Shown piece by piece: positions 52,025-60,094 of a DNA stretch of 64,000 nucleotides (position 1 is the stretch's first letter; each line of letters opens with the position of its first letter). Under the pieces are notes generated by a model. The model ran no database searches, was not told where the DNA came from, and saw only the letters and a program-made list of their open reading frames with translations. The DNA comes from CAWKAO01 sp963847665 (GTDB lineage: Bacteria > Actinomycetota > Humimicrobiia > Humimicrobiales > Humimicrobiaceae), in contig CAWKAO010000003.1 of assembly GCA_963847665.1 (NCBI GenBank), positions 496,001-560,000 of the forward strand, given 5' to 3'. The translations under genes and the position numbers were made by a program.

Positions 52025-52079
52025 AATTGCAGGTGATAAATTCCAGGATATACCAAAATACATCTTATTACCTGCAATT
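52025..52079 (+). other. Long inverted repeat before the AbrB/VapC module
   Basis: AATTGCAGGTGATAA (52025-52039) and its near-perfect complement at 52065-52079 (14 of 15 pairs) around a 25-base loop. Six T do not follow. It lies between the ARPP-1 gene and the toxin-antitoxin promoter and may end or stabilise the upstream transcript. Confidence 0.55.
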
Positions 52080-52136
52080 ACCTCAAAAAGTCAACTCATA
52101 AAACCCTAAATAGGAAAAAGGGTACAATACTTCTTA

Positions 52137-52193
52137 TTGAATTATTGCAAGATCACGTTATAATAATATAGTAGTAAGGAGTAAGAAGTAAGG
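52137..52193 (+). promoter_or_regulatory. Promoter and heptamer repeats of AbrB/VapC module
   Basis: TTGAAT (52137-52142), 16-base spacer, TATAAT (52159-52164). Downstream AGTAAGG, AGTAAGA, AGTAAGG run in tandem at 52173-52193, possibly an AbrB-type binding array overlapping the Shine-Dalgarno region. Confidence 0.5.
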
Positions 52194-52200
52194 AAAAGAT

Positions 52201-52494
52201 ATGAATAAAATAAAAATAACATCAAAAGGGCAAATAACTCTTCCAAGGGAGATAAGGGATGAGCTTGAAATAAAGGAAGGTTCGTATTTAAGTGGATATA
52301 TAAAGGATGGAAATATAATACTCAGGCCCTTACCCCAGGATAGCGATAAGATCAAGCTAATAAGTTTTGCTTACAAGGAGAGCCTGGGGAGCATCGGCAT
52401 AGACAGGGTCAGGGAAATGACCGGCAGTCCTGAACTAAAAATGCAGGAACAGGTAAGGAAACTAAGGGAGGATGAAGCAGGTAGAAATGGATAA
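52201..52494 (+). CDS. AbrB/MazE-type antitoxin
   Basis: 97 residues. SpoVT-AbrB swapped-hairpin domain in the first 45 residues: KIKITSKGQITLPREIRDEL and GSYLSGYIKDGNIILRPL. The C-terminal helical tail should wrap the VapC toxin. The stop overlaps the toxin frame. It should bind its own promoter region as a dimer. A repeat array sits just upstream. Confidence 0.85.
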   Translation: MNKIKITSKGQITLPREIRDELEIKEGSYLSGYIKDGNIILRPLPQDSDKIKLISFAYKESLGSIGIDRVREMTGSPELKMQEQVRKLREDEAGRNG

Positions 52495-52924
52495 TTATTT
52501 CATTGATACCAGTGCCCTTTTTAAAAGATATATTCCTGAAGAAGGAACAGAAAAACTTGATGACATTTTTAAGAAGGGTGGCAATTATTTCATATCCAAT
52601 ATCACTATTATTGAAGTGATCTCTAATTTAAAAAGAAAAAATGAGATAACAGGTGAGCTTGACGATACTGTTTATAAAAAGGTCAAAAGAGAGTTTTTCA
52701 ATGATATAGCACAGGGAAATATAAAGACACAGGATGTTCTTTCAAATACTATTATCGAAGCTGTCAGCCTTATCGATAAAAATTACCTGACTCCTATAGA
52801 TTCAATACAGTTGGCTGCTGCAATCCAGTTAAGATCAGAGAAGGGGAATGTCTTCTTTGTCTGTTCTGACAAAAAACTCAATAACCTGGCAGTAAAACAC
52901 GGTTTAAGTTCTCTTTTAGTTTGA
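52487..52924 (+). CDS. vapC: PIN-domain VapC toxin
   Basis: 145 residues from ATG 52487, overlapping the antitoxin by eight bases; an in-frame ATG at 52472 would touch the ribosome site of that frame. DNYFIDTSALFKRY gives the first catalytic Asp (D7 region), ITIIEVISNL the Glu, and LTPIDSIQLAAA and CSDKKLNNLA the last acidic residues. Full-length VapC. It would cleave tRNA or rRNA when released. Confidence 0.87.
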   Translation: MDNYFIDTSALFKRYIPEEGTEKLDDIFKKGGNYFISNITIIEVISNLKRKNEITGELDDTVYKKVKREFFNDIAQGNIKTQDVLSNTIIEAVSLIDKNYLTPIDSIQLAAAIQLRSEKGNVFFVCSDKKLNNLAVKHGLSSLLV

Positions 52925-52946
52925 CATTTCCGGCCTGTTATGAAAA

Positions 52947-52979
52947 TATAATATAAATGAATCAATCAATTGATTGATT
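52947..52979 (+). promoter_or_regulatory. Promoter -10 box and 20-base palindrome of Phd/RelE module
   Basis: TATAAT at 52947-52952. A perfect 20-base palindrome, AATCAATCAATTGATTGATT, spans 52960-52979, where transcription would start. An exact TTGACA at 52921-52926 overlaps the vapC stop but is 20 bases from the -10, so the -35 is uncertain. Confidence 0.6.
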
Positions 52980-53000
52980 AGTATTCAGGAGGTGATCTGT

Positions 53001-53297
53001 ATTAATAGAAAGGAAAAAACTACCATTGCCAAAACAATAGATGCTCACGATGCACGAGTCCATTTTGGCCAGCTCTTAGATGAAGTAGGTAAAAAGGACT
53101 TTACTTATTTTATCAAAAGACGAGGCAAACTTGCTGCAGTAATTATAAGCCCTGAAGATTATCTCGATATTTTGGAAATCGAAGAGGAGCTTAAGGACCC
53201 TGAGATCAATAAAGCACTTATTCAAAGCGAAACTGATTTCAAAATAGGTGAAATAGGCTCAGAAGAGGATATCTTTAAAATTCTCAGGGAGCAGTAA
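53001..53297 (+). CDS. Phd/YefM-type antitoxin, probable ATT start
   Basis: 98 residues from ATT 53001. AGGAGGTGATC (52987-52997) is an eleven-base match to the anti-Shine-Dalgarno and lies eight bases before this ATT; an in-frame GTG (52992) is inside it and a TTG (52974) is upstream of it. The protein has IDAHDARVHFGQLLDEV and YFIKRRGKLAAVIISPEDYLDIL, the Phd/YefM DNA-binding and dimer core, and an acidic C-terminus. It should neutralise the RelE protein that begins two bases after its stop. Confidence 0.78.
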   Translation: MNRKEKTTIAKTIDAHDARVHFGQLLDEVGKKDFTYFIKRRGKLAAVIISPEDYLDILEIEEELKDPEINKALIQSETDFKIGEIGSEEDIFKILREQ

Positions 53298-53298
53298 T

Positions 53299-53574
53299 AT
53301 GCCCGAGACATTTAAACTGGTTGCTTCAAAGACTTTTTTAAAAGACCTGGAAAAACTTCCGGAGGATATGAGATCAAGAGTTGAAAAAGCTCTCATGGAT
53401 CTAAAAAAAGACCCATATTCATCAAGAGACCTAAAGAAGCTGGTTAATGTGAAACTGGGACGTTGGCGCCTAAGGATAGGAGACTACAGATTAAGATATG
53501 ATATAAATAATAATGAGATCATGCTCAGGATCATCAGGCACCGAAAAGATATTTATGGGAAAAAAGAAAAATGA
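53299..53574 (+). CDS. relE: RelE/ParE-family toxin
   Basis: 91 residues. FKLVASKTFLKDLEKL, VNVKLGRWRLRIGDYRLRYDI and MLRIIRHRKDIYGK cover the RelE fold, with the basic residues used for ribosome-dependent mRNA cutting. One base separates it from the antitoxin. Complete and apparently intact. A convergent lipoprotein gene follows 27 bases on. Confidence 0.88.
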   Translation: MPETFKLVASKTFLKDLEKLPEDMRSRVEKALMDLKKDPYSSRDLKKLVNVKLGRWRLRIGDYRLRYDINNNEIMLRIIRHRKDIYGKKEK

Positions 53575-53601
53575 TAATTTCTTCTCTTCCGATTACAGCA
53601 A

Positions 53602-54822
53602 TCAAGGCGCATAATTTATCTCAAGGCTGACATCAGGTGGATCATTTGCCCAGCCTATCCACTGGCCATCAGCTACAATAGCCACAAGATCAAAAAAGTA
53701 CATTATCTGAAACCTGCTTTGTGCTGAATTTACAGAATCCTGCAATTTTGGCTTTAAATTCCCATCTGTACAGGAAAATACTGCATTGTCTGAGGTACAG
53801 ATGACGTCACCGGTAAGATAAAAATCGGAAAGCTTGATCGGTACATCTCCCCAGTCTGTCTTGATGACCGTTAAAGTACCCATACCATGCTCATCGCCAT
53901 AGATCTCATTTGCGTAAAACGACAGTTTGGTATTTACGATTTTCGAGCCCTGCGGGATCATTGAAATGTCGAAACTGAAAAAGCCCTTTGCCAGTAGATC
54001 GTTATTTGTCTTTCCTGCAAATGTCCTGCCATGGTTTACAAAAGTATCCCGCTCTATCCAACCGCTTTCAGTATCTACTGCGTTCATGCTTACAAGAAGA
54101 GTAGAATTGACTGTAACATCGATTATCTTTACATCCTCACCTCCACTGTTTGCAGCATGGACCTCGATCTTATAATTTCCAGGCGCAGCCGGAGCGATCC
54201 AATGGGTAGGGTTTACCGATGCATTAAGGATCGTGCCCCCGCCTACGGGAAGCCAGTAATAATGCAGTGTATCACCCCCAGGATTATCGACAATGACTTT
54301 GACTTCATACTGCACATCGGTATAAAGTTCCGGTTCTGAAAACTCCACTCCTGTTATTACAGGAGCCTTGACAACTCCGCTCCCGCCGTCATCGCAACCC
54401 CATTTTAGGTCAATGGTAGCATCATCGGTGCCTTCAGAATTCTTTGCAGTCGCTTTGAGCTTATAAGTCTCGCCCTTTTTTAAATTTATCTGTGCCTTCA
54501 GCTCCCCAAGCTTACCATTGCTGTCATCCCTTGAAAAACTTACATCCGGCTTCGGGTTCCCGGAGACATCTGCCCTTATCCTATAGTAACAGATATCGTC
54601 TGTTGCGGAGTAAGTCGGTCCCTCATATATTTCAAGCTTTATCTGCGGGGCCGAGTCCTTATCTGCACCTCTGCTCCCGCCCGTATCAACTGTTGTCTCT
54701 TCATCAGTCTTATCTGTCTGGCCTGCAGTCACCAGACCGCACAGGTTGCAAAGGGCTGCAGTGGAGAAAAGTAGAATCACGATAAGGATTATTGAAAGAA
54801 TATATATTTTTTTTGTTTCCAT
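53602..54822 (-). CDS. CxxC-type lipoprotein with Ig/PKD domains (paralogue 3)
   Basis: 406 residues. Signal peptide ends in FSTAALCNLCG (lipidated Cys plus Cys at +3). The Ig-like domain (LEIYEGPTYSATDDICYYR, about 64-82, ending in LKWGCDDGG) closely follows the one in the protein at 6274; then a PKD-like module (LHYYWLPVGGGTI) and the DNRLRE-like C-terminal domain (LAKGFFSFDISMIPQGSK, VSLEINYA). Probably a surface-exposed ligand-binding lipoprotein. It is divergent from the neighbouring paralogue at 54988. Confidence 0.75.
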   Translation of the reverse strand: METKKIYILSIILIVILLFSTAALCNLCGLVTAGQTDKTDEETTVDTGGSRGADKDSAPQIKLEIYEGPTYSATDDICYYRIRADVSGNPKPDVSFSRDDSNGKLGELKAQINLKKGETYKLKATAKNSEGTDDATIDLKWGCDDGGSGVVKAPVITGVEFSEPELYTDVQYEVKVIVDNPGGDTLHYYWLPVGGGTILNASVNPTHWIAPAAPGNYKIEVHAANSGGEDVKIIDVTVNSTLLVSMNAVDTESGWIERDTFVNHGRTFAGKTNNDLLAKGFFSFDISMIPQGSKIVNTKLSFYANEIYGDEHGMGTLTVIKTDWGDVPIKLSDFYLTGDVICTSDNAVFSCTDGNLKPKLQDSVNSAQSRFQIMYFFDLVAIVADGQWIGWANDPPDVSLEINYAP

Positions 54823-54987
54823 TCCCTGGATTCCTTTCCCTGAAAAAAGGCTAATATAATTGTTCCTATTTAATAATTATAAGTTTTTTTAGATTTGTAA
54901 AATAGTATTTAAAAAATAATCAAATAATATAAAAAATATATTATAATCTGCTATATAAAAATTAAATAATGACACAGCGGAGGATAT

Positions 54988-55809
54988 ATGAAAAAAAGTA
55001 AATTATTTATAATCCTTGTGATCCTTACTATTATTTCCCTGTTTGCAACAGCTGCTCTGTGCAATATGTGCCAGTTCCAGCCGGTCCAGACAACTGACGG
55101 GGAAAACGCAAAAGATGACAGTTCAAAAACAACAGAATCCAAGAAGGCAGATTCAAAGACTTCCAGCAGCGAAAAGAAAGATGATAACCAAGCTGCTGCA
55201 GATAAAAACATTAAGATAACTGATATAATAGTAGGTAAGTACACCGATGATCATGTCGAGCTGGAGTCAGTATTATTCACAGATTCCACCTACACCTGCC
55301 AGCCTGTTTTCGCAGACCCCACAGACGGAAAAGAGAAATATGACTGGAGCGTATCCGGAGGGACCAGTGACAATTCTACATACTTCATGGCATGGGATAC
55401 TCCACTTGATGAAGGCAACTATACGATAACCCTAAATGTCACAAAAGATGATGGCAGCTCAGGCAAGTTCACAAAAGATGTCCTTGTAGAAATACCTCCT
55501 CTTGGAGAACCACCGCAGCCCCCCACTATTGTCGATATCAGGATTTATGTCCCGGAAGGTGAAGTCGATGATGGGCATTACTATACAAATAAAGTATACA
55601 AAGTCGTACCAATGGTAGATGGTGCAAATGAGTTGATAGATAACTATGGTTTTTCATTCAGTGCCGGGACGGTATTGTCATCTACCTCAGGTATTTTTGA
55701 ATGGCAGAGCCCGGATGTTCCCGGGAGTGTAACAATAAATATAGATATCCGGGATTCATCTGGCAATATTATGGATGAAATGATAATCGATGTTTTAATT
55801 GAACTCTAA
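54988..55809 (+). CDS. CxxC-type lipoprotein (paralogue 4)
   Basis: 273 residues. Signal peptide MKKSKLFIILVILTIISL with FATAALCNMCQ (Cys at +3). A Ser/Lys/Asp-rich linker is followed by two beta-sandwich modules (YDWSVSGGTSDN...WDTPLDEGNYTITLNV, and YGFSFSAGTVLSSTSGIFEWQ) of Ig/PKD type; the DNRLRE-like domain is absent. AGCGGAGG lies before the ATG. Divergent from the paralogue at 53602 with 165 bases between. Confidence 0.72.
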   Translation: MKKSKLFIILVILTIISLFATAALCNMCQFQPVQTTDGENAKDDSSKTTESKKADSKTSSSEKKDDNQAAADKNIKITDIIVGKYTDDHVELESVLFTDSTYTCQPVFADPTDGKEKYDWSVSGGTSDNSTYFMAWDTPLDEGNYTITLNVTKDDGSSGKFTKDVLVEIPPLGEPPQPPTIVDIRIYVPEGEVDDGHYYTNKVYKVVPMVDGANELIDNYGFSFSAGTVLSSTSGIFEWQSPDVPGSVTINIDIRDSSGNIMDEMIIDVLIEL

Positions 55810-55836
55810 CAATAGCAGAGAAGGAGAAAGATAATA

Positions 55837-56082
55837 ATGTCATGCTACTTCAGGCACATGAAGGATATTTTGGATGAAGCAGGTATAGAAGTCACAGCAG
55901 ACAATAAAAAAGATATAGACAGGGTGATCCATAAGATAGTTGATACAGAATATAAGAATTGTCCTGATACCTGGAAAAAAGTAAAAGAGATCATAAAAGG
56001 TGATGATGAGGATAAGAAATCAGAGTTTATAAATAAAATAAAAGCAGGATTTTCCAAACCTGATAATAAACTGGAGAATTGA
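55837..56082 (+). CDS. Small conserved hypothetical protein
   Basis: 81 residues, AAGGAG before the ATG. MSCYFRHMKDILDEAGIEVT followed by a Lys/Asp-rich helical sequence with CPDTWKKVKEIIKG. I recall similar short proteins in anaerobic bacteria and archaea with no name. No membrane segment or catalytic motif. The stop meets the stop of the convergent gene (56083). Confidence 0.55.
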   Translation: MSCYFRHMKDILDEAGIEVTADNKKDIDRVIHKIVDTEYKNCPDTWKKVKEIIKGDDEDKKSEFINKIKAGFSKPDNKLEN

Positions 56083-57069
56083 TCATAGTCTCTTTATTAT
56101 CCTGTAGATAAGGAAGGTAAGATAAGGGGATGGTTTCTTCTTCTGCCCGAAATCCCAGCCTTTAAATTCCTGCCAGACCGATTCCGGAGTAAAGCTGCCA
56201 GCGTCATCCTTTTTAGCAGTCACAATATCGAGCATTTCCCTTATCTGTGGTTTTCCCTTTGCATATTCAAAACGCGAGAGCACATCAAGGACATGGATTA
56301 TATCATACCAGATTAGAGGAGCTTTTAACTTCCTGAAGTCATTTCCCATGTAAAATATATATGGGTGAGAACTCATGCTCTGGGACCACAGGTTGCACAG
56401 GCAATCAATACCAGCTCTCACCTGGCTGCTGTCATGATACTGCGGATATAAAGACAAAAGTTTCAACATAACAAGAGTCGCATAGGGACAGGGGTCGTCC
56501 TTTCTGCCCGGCCCCCGGAATGAGCCCAATTCTTCCGATACTGCACAGGGCCAGCCATTATCACGCACAAGTCTGGCGAGGGTATCGACCCCTCTTTTTA
56601 TGCTGCTGTCATCTTTTAAACCCAGTTTTGCTGCTGCATACAGGTTGACCGGTGCATCGCATAGTGCCCATCCCCATATATCGGTACCGGTACCTCCATA
56701 TGCTTTGGATATATTCATCGGAAGCTTTATTATTCCATCTGCCGAGATATGTTTCATCATCTTTGTGGTGATTTCCTCAATGCCAGGATCTTTAACATTA
56801 AATCCCAGTTCTGCAAGAAAAGCTATCTTATGGAAAGGCTGTTTTGCGCTTTTATGGCTATTTAGTACAGTGCCCGGCCAGTCTTTAAGCTCATCTATTA
56901 TCTTTCTAAGAGGGGAATAGTCTACCATCTGCTTGCGGGCAGCTAAAACCAGAGGGTCATTTTCACTTTGGCCTAAAAGCTCTACTCTCACACCATATTC
57001 GATCCACGGTTCAGAATTTAAAAGCCACTTAGTAGTATCGTCTTCTGTTTTAAGATCTTTTATGTTCAT
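56083..57069 (-). CDS. Prenyltransferase/squalene-oxidase-type alpha-toroid protein
   Basis: 328 residues. Helical repeats with GTDIWGWALCDAPVNLYAAAKLG, WPCAVSEELGSFRGPGRKDDPCPYATLVMLKLLSLYP (split here by positions about 155-215) and a final FKGWDFGQKKKPSPYLTFLIYRIIK. The pattern resembles terpene-cyclase or protein-prenyltransferase toroids. The catalytic DxDD of squalene cyclases is not visible, so it may bind lipid or be a non-catalytic relative. No signal peptide. Function unknown. Confidence 0.6.
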   Translation of the reverse strand: MNIKDLKTEDDTTKWLLNSEPWIEYGVRVELLGQSENDPLVLAARKQMVDYSPLRKIIDELKDWPGTVLNSHKSAKQPFHKIAFLAELGFNVKDPGIEEITTKMMKHISADGIIKLPMNISKAYGGTGTDIWGWALCDAPVNLYAAAKLGLKDDSSIKRGVDTLARLVRDNGWPCAVSEELGSFRGPGRKDDPCPYATLVMLKLLSLYPQYHDSSQVRAGIDCLCNLWSQSMSSHPYIFYMGNDFRKLKAPLIWYDIIHVLDVLSRFEYAKGKPQIREMLDIVTAKKDDAGSFTPESVWQEFKGWDFGQKKKPSPYLTFLIYRIIKRL

Positions 57070-57390
57070 ACATACATAATATAACGATTACTAATAATTT
57101 AAAGAAAATATTTGAGGATTGATCCAGTCGGGTTGTTTTTTATTTCTCCAGGAACTTCAGGATCACCTATTCGAAATATGGCAGTACAATAATACTTAGA
57201 AAAGTCGGAAAACATGATATTATTTCAAACCCCTAAGAAAATAAAAAACACGGCTCTTTAAGGGTCGTTTTTTTGTTTATAAGTCAATGGATTATTTGTC
57301 TTGTTTTATAAAATAAAAAGTCTAAAATTTTACTAATATTTGAAGACCTGTTTCAATTACCTTCAATATATTTTAATTCGGGGGTTTACC
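57070..57390. other. Intergenic region between divergent genes
   Basis: 321 bases without a gene. It holds one terminator-like hairpin on the plus strand (57250-57274): ACGGCTC with GGGTCGT (two G-U pairs) and seven T. No plus-strand gene ends upstream of it. I see no palindromic operator or strong promoter otherwise. Confidence 0.6.
57250..57274 (+). terminator. Orphan terminator-like hairpin
   Basis: Seven-pair stem (57250-57256 with 57262-57268, two G-U pairs), five-base loop, and TTTTTTT. It could be a leader attenuator for the damaged lipoprotein gene at 57391 or the end of an unseen small RNA. Confidence 0.5.
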
Positions 57391-58339
57391 ATGAAAAAAG
57401 TATATTCACTTTTTATCCTGGCTTTTTTAATCGTTTTCCTTTTCAGCACAGCGGCTTCATGCAGCGGATGCAGGGATGAAATAAGCTCAGCTACTGCCAC
57501 CACAGGAGATTCTACTGCTGAAAGCAGCCAGCAGACCGATCCAAAATGGAACTGAAACAACAATAAACAATGAAAATGAGGCCACAACGGATAAAGATCA
57601 GTACTGGAACAGGCTCAGAAACGACATCTCCCGAAACAAAGGAACAAATAGAAGAAGAGAGCACTGCAACTACACAAGCCACTGCTGAGGCTCCCAACCA
57701 TAAAACTGGAAATAGCCGAAGGTCCCACATACTCTTCAGCTGATGATGTCTGCTACTACAGGATAAAAGCGGTCGTAACCGGAAGTCCTGACCCGACCAT
57801 CACCTTCAGCAAAGACGACAGTATGGGTGCATGGGGAAAATCTATAGTACAGGTAAATATCCACGGAGGGGAGACTTATACGCTCACTGCCACTGCAGAA
57901 AACTCTGCCGGCAGCGCAAGTGATTCCATGGACCTTGAGTGGGGATGCAGCCAGAGCAGCACTACCCAGGATACGACCCAGGATAGCACAGACGATTTGT
58001 TTGATGTTGATCTGATCACGATTGAGACCAAACCAGGTCACAGAGTTCATAATCAATGCGAAGCCCGTATTGACCCAATCCATCCTTGACCCTTCTGACC
58101 ACTTAAAAGTCGGACAGATATTCTATGTCCGTTGCCAGGGATATGACCTTGATGGGGATGATATTATAGCCTTATTGCATATTCCAGCACACAATTTTCA
58201 ATTCCTTGAGAAGCCCACACCTATGTCTTATAAGCTCAAGGCTTTAAAAGCAGGTACTTTTACCATAGACACTAACCTCAGGGATGAACACAATGCATAC
58301 GCCAACCATATTTTGCTTACTATTGTGGTAGAGAACTAA
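57391..58339 (+). pseudogene. CxxC-type lipoprotein, several frameshifts (paralogue 5)
   Basis: Begins MKKVYSLFILAFLIV with FSTAASCSGCR (Cys at +3), preceded by GGGGG, like the paralogues. Reading breaks several times: near 57541-57550, 57600, 57708 and 58030, yet each frame continues a recognisable part, including the Ig-like LEIAEGPTYSSADDVCYYR (about 57715-57780), LEWGC and a PKD-like end (SYKLKALKAGTFTIDTNL). At least four frame changes suggest a decaying gene or poor sequence. I do not see an intact product. Confidence 0.75.
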
Positions 58340-58465
58340 AAATATTTACTCACAATAATACAAATCCATTTGCATTCAGATCGAACCGATCTTTGTTGAT
58401 TGTACTCCTTCAATCATATAAAATACTGAAAACACAAATAGCAGGAGAATTAACAGGAGAATCAG

Positions 58466-59317
58466 ATGAAAGAGGACTTTGAAAAAGTATCATTACTGGA
58501 TAATTTTTACCAGACAAGTTTTTACTATCCCATGCCTGTGGTATTAGTGACAACTGTATCAGAGAATGGGCTTACAAATATTGGGCCCTATTCGTTATGT
58601 TTCCCTTTTGGCATAGCAGAAAGGCATGCCATGATGCTTATTTCAAGAGCTGACAGCAACACTGCAGTAAATATCAGGCGCACCAGACTTGCTGCACTAA
58701 ATTTTTTAACTTACAGAAAAGGCCACCTTGCCAATGCTGTAAGGCTTGGTTATCCAGGGCAGACTACCGAAGAAAAACTCAAAGAAAGCATATTTACATT
58801 GATGCCATCAATGAGAGATAAAAAAGATAAAGACAGGCAGTATCCTGAAATAATAGAAGAAGCTGCTGAAGTGATGGAATGCACATGGGAAGATGATCCC
58901 AATATTTTTTCCTACAGGGGCAGCAGCGAGGAAAGTCATTTCCTGCTGGTTATCGATGATATTTTCATGAAAAAGAGATGGCGTGAAGCGCTTGTAAAAG
59001 GAAATGGAAGATTTCCATCGCTTCCCATAGATTATGGTTACAGGGACAGTAAATATTTCTGGTTTACGGGTCACGGCCGGCCATATAAGGAACCTATACC
59101 TTCCGATAAAGGTATTGATATAAACAGTATAATATACCAGGTTCAGCGCCTGCCTTATGACCTTAAATGGGAGGATAAGGCATATGAAAAACTGGTAAAA
59201 GTCCCGAGGATATTTTTAAAACGCGTCCTTGAAGCAATAAGCAAAAGAGCAACCGAAGAAGGAATAAAAGTAATAACCCCACAGCTTCTGGACGAGTACA
59301 GTAAAAAGAAAAGGTGA
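58466..59317 (+). CDS. Flavin reductase-like protein with PCP_red-like C-terminus
   Basis: 283 residues. Residues 1 to about 215 resemble FMN-binding split-barrel flavin reductase domains: VVLVTTVSENGLTNIGPYSLC and ISRADSNTAVNIRRTRLAALNFL. The C-terminal 50 residues (WEDKAYEKLVKVP...FLKRVLEAISKRATEEGI...ITPQLLDEY) resemble the PCP_red domain of light-independent protochlorophyllide reductase relatives, where it precedes Fe-S proteins. It may reduce flavin or bind FMN for an unknown partner. GGAG precedes the ATG. Followed by the broken TerC gene. Confidence 0.65.
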   Translation: MKEDFEKVSLLDNFYQTSFYYPMPVVLVTTVSENGLTNIGPYSLCFPFGIAERHAMMLISRADSNTAVNIRRTRLAALNFLTYRKGHLANAVRLGYPGQTTEEKLKESIFTLMPSMRDKKDKDRQYPEIIEEAAEVMECTWEDDPNIFSYRGSSEESHFLLVIDDIFMKKRWREALVKGNGRFPSLPIDYGYRDSKYFWFTGHGRPYKEPIPSDKGIDINSIIYQVQRLPYDLKWEDKAYEKLVKVPRIFLKRVLEAISKRATEEGIKVITPQLLDEYSKKKR

Positions 59318-59350
59318 AATATAAATTATATTGATAAAAAGGTGGGTTAA

Positions 59351-60071
59351 TTGTTTGCATGGGTATCTCATCCGGAATCATGGATCGCCCTGGCCACACT
59401 TATAGCGCTGGAGATAGTCCTGGGCATAGACAATGTCATATTCATATCGATCCTCACAGGCAGGCTGCCTGCCACACAAAGAAATAGGGGCAGGCAATTG
59501 GGGCTGGTGCTGGCGATGGTTACAAGGCTGGCCCTGCTTTTCGGCATCGTATGGATAAGCAATCTTGTCACACCCTGGTTTACTATTTTTGGTAACGCAA
59601 TATCCGGAAGGGATATAATCCTGATTGCGGGCGGCCTGTTTCTCCTTGGCAAATCGACCCAGGAAATACACAGCAAATTGACAAAAACCGAAACCAGCCA
59701 AAACCGTCACCAGGAATGCAAGCTTTCTATCAGTGCTGGTACAGATCGCATTACTGGATGTAGTATTTTCCCTTGATTCGGTAATAACAGCAGTGGGCCT
59801 GGTCGAACATCTGTCAATAATGGTAATAGCTATCGTCCTGTCGGTAGGGGTGATGTTATTTACCTCAAAGTGGATCAATATCTTCCTGGAAAATAATCCT
59901 ACTATTAAGATACTTGCACTTTCGTTTCTCCTGATGATAGGTTTTACCCTGATAGCGGAAGGCTTCGATGTACATATTCCAAAAGGGTATATCTATTTTG
60001 CCATGGCTTTTTCTATCGGGGTGGAAGTGCTGAATATGAGGGTCCGCAGAAAAAGAGAAAATAATAAATAG
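59351..60071 (+). pseudogene. terC: TerC-family membrane protein, one-base frameshift
   Basis: Two frames together encode a normal-length TerC protein (240 codons plus one base). Frame 1 from TTG 59351 has EIVLGIDNVIFISILTGRLP and ends out of frame after TKTET; frame 2 resumes KTVTRNASFLSVLVQIALLD and goes on with VFSLDSVITAVGL and FLLMIGFTLIAEGFDVHIPKGYIYFAMAFSIGVE. The shift is at about 59696-59704, near a run of A. TerC proteins export manganese or metals; here the gene is either inactive or mis-sequenced. Confidence 0.85.
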
Positions 60072-60094
60072 TTTTTAAAAGGAAGGTATATCAG

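Noticed and set aside
57736..58083. Minus-strand open frame over the damaged lipoprotein
   Set aside because: The plus strand carries recognisable Ig-like sequence in pieces; the minus frame has no motif or ribosome site.
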